Positions 60,879 to 64,000 of a stretch of 64,000 nucleotides of DNA are shown here, piece after piece. Each line of letters begins with the position of its first letter. Within the stretch, counting starts at the first letter, position 1. Below the pieces are notes generated by a model that searched no databases, was not told the DNA's origin, and saw nothing but the letters and a program-made list of their open reading frames with translations. The position numbers were made by a program, and so were the translations under genes. The stretch covers positions 572,397 through 636,396 of the forward strand of contig DAOKYU010000001.1 of assembly GCA_035325995.1 (NCBI GenBank). The letters run 5' to 3'. Source of the stretch: Thermodesulfobacteriota bacterium (GTDB lineage Bacteria; Desulfobacterota_D; UBA1144; Nemesobacterales; UBA2774).

Positions 60879-62192
60879 TTAAAATATACGTCGGTTGCGC
60901 CCTTCCCGGATGGGGGCGGCGAGCGCTTCCTCTCCGTCGAGCCCGGTTATGGTCATCGGGACCTCGTCCCCGACATTGAAGTCCCCCCCGGTGATGCGGA
61001 CGGAGATGTAATTAGGCGTCGTCCCCGTATTGCCCGACTCGACCAGCACGGGGAGCGTTCTTCCTATGAACGTGGAGTAGAATTCCTTTTTCTTACGGAC
61101 GCCTATGGCGCGGAGGGCCCTGCTCCTCTCGCGTATGACGTCGGGCCTGACCTGCTCAGGCATGGCGGCGGCCGGGGTCTCTCTCCGGCGCGAGTACGGG
61201 AACACGTGGAAATACGTGAGCGCGGACTTGCCCGCCGTCTCGCAGGTGTTGGCGAATTCCTCGTCCGTCTCGCCCGGGAACCCCACCATTATGTCCGAGC
61301 CTATCGCCGCGTCGGGCATTGTCTCCCTTATGAGGTCCGTCATCCTGAGGAATCTTTCCGGGGCGTAGCGGCGGCGCATTCTCTTGAGTATGTTGGCGTC
61401 CCCGCTCTGAAGGGCGACGTGGAACTGCGGGCATATCGTCTCCGACGCCGCTATCTGCTCTACGAGCGCCTCGTCCATGTCGGCCGGGTCGAGCGACGTC
61501 AGCCTGACGCGCCCCACGACTCGGGCCTCGTCTATCCGGCGTATGAGCTCGGGGAACGTGGTCCCTATGTCCCTACCGTAGCTTGCGATGTGAACCCCGG
61601 TGAGGACTATCTCCCTGTAGCCGGCCCCGGCCAGCGTTCGCATCCGCTTTATTATCTCGTCTATCTCGAGGCTCCGCGAGCGCCCGCGCGCCCTCGGGAT
61701 TATGCAGAACGTGCACGCGTAGTTGCATCCGTCCTGCACCTTCAAAAAGGCCCTCGTCCGCCCCGGGAAGCGCTCTATGCCCGGCGTCTCGAAGCTCTTT
61801 TTCTTCTCTTTAAAAATGTCGGATATAAAAAGCCGGGGCTCTTCCTGCGCACGCCCTTCCCTTATCGCCTTAAGGAGCGACGAGAACTTGTGCGAATTCC
61901 CGATAACGTAATCGACGCCCTCTATTCCCTTTATCTCGTCCGGCGATACCTGGGCGTAACACCCCGTTACGATCACGACGCCGTCCGGGTTCGACCTCCG
62001 GGCGCGCGATATGCACCGCCTCGCTTCGGAATCGGCCTTGTGGGTTACGGTGCACGTATCTATGACGTATATGTCCGCCTTTTCGGGGAACGGCACGGTT
62101 TTATACTTGCTTTCCGGGAGCCTGTTCAGGATTGCGGCGGTGTCGTATTGATTCACCTTGCAGCCGAGCGTGACGACGGAGATGCTTTTCAC
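60879..62192 (-). CDS. mtaB: tRNA (N6-L-threonylcarbamoyladenosine-C2)-methylthiotransferase
   Basis: A 437-residue radical-SAM methylthiotransferase. The N-terminal UPF0004 domain starts SVVTLGCKVNQYDT (Cys11), the radical-SAM cluster motif is DGCNYACTFCIIPRARGRSR, and a C-terminal TRAM-like part ends the protein. TLGCKVNQ and CIIPRARGRSRS favour MtaB (YqeV, ms2t6A37) over MiaB or RimO. The GTG start at 62192 overlaps the mnmA stop as GTGA, which decides the start; a further upstream GTG would overlap mnmA by more. Works on tRNA together with the mnmA product only in the sense of being another tRNA sulfur modification. Confidence 0.92.
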   Translation of the reverse strand: MKSISVVTLGCKVNQYDTAAILNRLPESKYKTVPFPEKADIYVIDTCTVTHKADSEARRCISRARRSNPDGVVIVTGCYAQVSPDEIKGIEGVDYVIGNSHKFSSLLKAIREGRAQEEPRLFISDIFKEKKKSFETPGIERFPGRTRAFLKVQDGCNYACTFCIIPRARGRSRSLEIDEIIKRMRTLAGAGYREIVLTGVHIASYGRDIGTTFPELIRRIDEARVVGRVRLTSLDPADMDEALVEQIAASETICPQFHVALQSGDANILKRMRRRYAPERFLRMTDLIRETMPDAAIGSDIMVGFPGETDEEFANTCETAGKSALTYFHVFPYSRRRETPAAAMPEQVRPDVIRERSRALRAIGVRKKKEFYSTFIGRTLPVLVESGNTGTTPNYISVRITGGDFNVGDEVPMTITGLDGEEALAAPIREGRNRRIF

Positions 62193-63262
62193 TGCCTCAC
62201 CACCTCTTTTATCCACCCTCCGCCGAGCACCTTGTCGTTCTTGTAGAAAACCACCGCCTGCCCCGGCGTTATGGCCCGCTGGGGCTCGCGGAATTCGACA
62301 GTGGCGTCCGTTTCCGAGCTCATGTGAACCTTGGCCGAGCTTTCCCGGTGCCTGTATCTGACCTTCGCCTTTACTTCAAGTGTGTCGTTTAAGTGCTTGT
62401 CGTTAATCCATGTTATATTCTCGGCGACGAGTTTTGTCCCGTAGAGCCTGTCCTGGCTGCCGACTACTATCCGGTTCACCTTCGGTTCGATGCCGGTTAC
62501 GTATACCGGCTTCCCGAGGGCTATGCCGAGGCCCCTTCTCTGCCCGATGGTGAAGGAAAATACGCCGTTATGCTTCCCGAGGACCTTGCCCTCGTCGTCC
62601 ACTATCTCCCCCTCTTCGGGGACGAGGCTCGCCTGAGCGGCGAGGTATTCGCGGTAGTCCCCGCCCGGGACGAAGCACACGCCGGTGCTGTCCGGTTTTT
62701 CGGCGGGGATGAGCCCGAGCCCGCGCGCTATTTCCCTGACTTCTTCCTTGGGCAGCGACCCCAGCGGGAACATGAGCCTCGAGAGCTCCCTCTGCGTGAG
62801 CGTGTAGAGGAAATAAGACTGGTCCTTCGATTCGTCGAGCGCCTTTTTGAGCGCAAGCTGCCCATCCTCCTCGACTATGCGCGCGTAGTGCCCGGTCGCG
62901 AGGCGCGCGGCCCCGAGCTCGAGCGCCTTCGTCATGAGGAGGTCGAATTTTACGTACTTGTTGCACAGGACGCACGGTATCGGAGTCTTCCCGGACTTGT
63001 ACTTGTCGATGTAATCCCCGAGGACGTACGTTTTGAACTGATCGACGAAGTTGACTACGTAATGCGGTATGCCTATCTGCGTGGCCGCGCGCCTGGCGTC
63101 TATGACGTGGTCGAACGAGCAGCATCCGCCCTCGGCGTCCTTGTAGTCAAGGAGCTGCATCGTGACGCCTATAACGTCCCAGCCTTCTTTCTTGAGCAGC
63201 GCCGCCGTCGTCGTGCTGTCCACTCCGCCCGACATCGCCACTACTACCCGCTTATTGTTCAT
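62189..63262 (-). CDS. mnmA: tRNA-specific 2-thiouridylase MnmA
   Basis: A 357-residue enzyme that makes 2-thiouridine at the wobble position. PP-loop SGGVDS at residues 11-16; the catalytic Cys pair lies in IPCVLCN (near 103) and STGVCFVPG (near 200); FTIGQRRGLGI and the C-terminal beta-barrel follow. Sulfur comes from IscS through a relay or directly; no tus genes are near. First gene of mnmA-mtaB. Confidence 0.96.
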   Translation of the reverse strand: MNNKRVVVAMSGGVDSTTTAALLKKEGWDVIGVTMQLLDYKDAEGGCCSFDHVIDARRAATQIGIPHYVVNFVDQFKTYVLGDYIDKYKSGKTPIPCVLCNKYVKFDLLMTKALELGAARLATGHYARIVEEDGQLALKKALDESKDQSYFLYTLTQRELSRLMFPLGSLPKEEVREIARGLGLIPAEKPDSTGVCFVPGGDYREYLAAQASLVPEEGEIVDDEGKVLGKHNGVFSFTIGQRRGLGIALGKPVYVTGIEPKVNRIVVGSQDRLYGTKLVAENITWINDKHLNDTLEVKAKVRYRHRESSAKVHMSSETDATVEFREPQRAITPGQAVVFYKNDKVLGGGWIKEVVRQ

Positions 63263-63383
63263 GGTTATTCAGAAAATATTACCCAAACGATATCCGGCGG
63301 ACAACGTCCGCTGGAATCTGACGTAGCGACGGCCCTGCAAATATCGACGAGCGCACGTCCCTCTTATCGATATCTCCGCCTTT

Positions 63384-63441
63384 GCTACGTCGAAAAACAC
63401 ACATACGTGTACACGCCACGCGTGCGGGAAATCGAAGTAGC
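63384..63441. repeat. Palindromic intergenic element, copy A
   Basis: Starts GCTACGTCGAAAAACACAC and ends AAATCGAAGTAGC; the ends form an imperfect inverted repeat of about ten bases, with CACGCCACGCGTGCGGG in the centre. Confidence 0.75.
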
Positions 63442-63649
63442 AGCATCCTTGCTATTATCACCTGACGCGCTCCAAGTACCCATAGTCTCCTAATCCGCTA
63501 CATCGAGAAACACACTACGTGTGTGGTCAGTCAAAAGTAGAAAGCCTTATACAGGCCTTACCAGTTAAGTATAAAACTTCCCCTTCAGCCACTGGAGACC
63601 CCATGGGATTTATGCCTTAGCCTTTTCTGTTAATGCTTTTAAAAACGAG

Positions 63650-63670
63650 ATTCTGAATCAAGTTCAGAAT
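63650..63670. repeat. Short inverted repeat ATTCTGAA-TCAAG-TTCAGAAT
   Basis: Perfect eight-base arms and a five-base loop, followed by GACGG. The form TTCTGAA...TTCAGAATGAC is a widespread type of dispersed bacterial intergenic repeat. On either strand there is no clear T run, so it is not a standard terminator. Confidence 0.7.
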
Positions 63671-63835
63671 GACGGAAAATGCAAAGTCGGTGGATAAATC
63701 ATAATATTGCAAGCTGCTCAAAAGCAGCGCAGCAATACCCCCCCAGGCCGTGCGGACTGTGTCCGCAGACAATCGAAGTAGCATCGTTCTGCCCTTGCCA
63801 CCAGACGTGCTTCCGGTGATTTTAGCAACTTCGGT

Positions 63836-63892
63836 GCTACGTCGAAAACGACACTACGTGTCCACGCCACGCGTGCCGGATATCGACGTAGC
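63836..63892. repeat. Palindromic intergenic element, copy B
   Basis: 57 bases bounded by a perfect ten-base inverted repeat, GCTACGTCGA and TCGACGTAGC. The interior (ACACTACGTGTCCACGCCAC, GCGTGCCGG) matches copy A closely. A hairpin or transposition-end structure is possible. Confidence 0.8.
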
Positions 63893-64000
63893 AGCTTTGG
63901 AAATCCATAGCACCGCCCGGTCGTCCGTTCCATTTCATCACCTGACTTGCCCCGCCGAAGACATCGAGTGGATGAGCGTTAAAAATCCGACCTGCCTTAC

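Larger units (their letters stand above)
63263..64000. other. 738-base noncoding region with palindromic repeats
   Basis: Lower GC than the genes around it, no convincing reading frame, and a patchwork of short repeats: two near-complete palindromic elements, at least two half copies (63496-63525 and 63756-63783), three occurrences of a CACC(T/A)GAC(G/T)(C/T)GC box (63469, 63800, 63949 approximately), and a small inverted repeat at 63650-63670. Two open frames on the minus strand translate the repeat into similar peptides and are not believed to be genes. Looks like an intergenic repeat-element nest. Confidence 0.7.

Noticed and set aside
63279..63461. Minus-strand 60-codon frame in the repeat region
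   Set aside because: Its similarity to the frame at 63718-63933 is explained by the shared DNA repeat, with no ribosome site.
63718..63933. Minus-strand 71-codon frame in the repeat region
   Set aside because: Translation of palindromic element B; the peptide is basic and without domain character.

Overview
The window is a roughly 60% GC stretch of a Gram-negative bacterial chromosome, almost fully coding, with about 56 protein genes. I see no tRNA, rRNA, CRISPR array, phage or transposase gene. An outer membrane is implied by the Mla-type lipid transport operon and several lipoproteins, and oxidative metabolism by a TCA block with succinate dehydrogenase. Glutaminyl-tRNA synthetase, a STAS-MlaE fusion, MoxR/VWA genes, many short gene clusters and an uncommon succinate dehydrogenase anchor would fit an uncultivated deltaproteobacteria-like lineage (for example Dadabacteria or a neighbour). 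That placement is an inference with low confidence; no marker here settles it.

Layout. 0.1-2.0 kb: an isocitrate lyase/PEP mutase family enzyme, a 101-bp tandem repeat, a DHFR-like reductase. 2.1-7.2 kb (minus): a DUF945 protein and the mlaE-mlaF-mlaD-lipoprotein operon. 7.3-14.5 kb: single genes on both strands (unknown membrane protein, cdsA, a degenerate PurN-like protein, glnS, hemB plus a small DUF4177-like gene, a HAD protein, a pseudo-receiver). 14.5-21.3 kb: metH, a metallo-beta-lactamase hydrolase, a lipoprotein, threonine synthase overlapping a ubiquitin-like sulfur carrier gene. 21.4-31.8 kb (minus): a proteostasis region with rpoH-dnaK, rpmE, an EF-G paralogue, a ppx/gppA phosphatase, then grpE-dnaK2-dnaJ. 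32.0-41.8 kb (minus): a TCA block acnA-icd-mdh-sdhC-sdhA-sdhB-sucC ended by a strong terminator. 41.9-45.8 kb (minus): DUF177-rpmF-fabD-fabG-acpP-fabF. 45.9-51.8 kb (minus): oppA-B-C-D-F peptide importer. 51.8-56.6 kb: slipin and NfeD pair, a TPR membrane protein, an SH3 membrane protein, an orphan zinc-finger anti-sigma-like protein. 56.9-60.9 kb: a MoxR ATPase/VWA pair and a convergent phosphoesterase. 60.9-63.3 kb (minus): mnmA-mtaB tRNA modification operon. 63.3-64.0 kb: a noncoding patch with palindromic repeats.

How the genes work together: the TCA block supplies most of the cycle from citrate to oxaloacetate, except 2-oxoglutarate dehydrogenase, sucD and fumarase. The fab genes make and elongate malonyl-ACP products, cdsA activates phosphatidate, and the Mla system moves phospholipids between membranes. 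RpoH sits directly in front of dnaK, so heat-shock sigma factor and major Hsp70 are probably co-transcribed. I found no convincing new multi-gene system. The observations most worth checking are the thrC/sulfur-carrier overlap with a masked Gly-Gly end, the catalytically degenerate PurN-like protein, the palindromic repeat family, the split Hsp70 sets, and cluster deletions (no sucD, plsX or fabH at their usual places).
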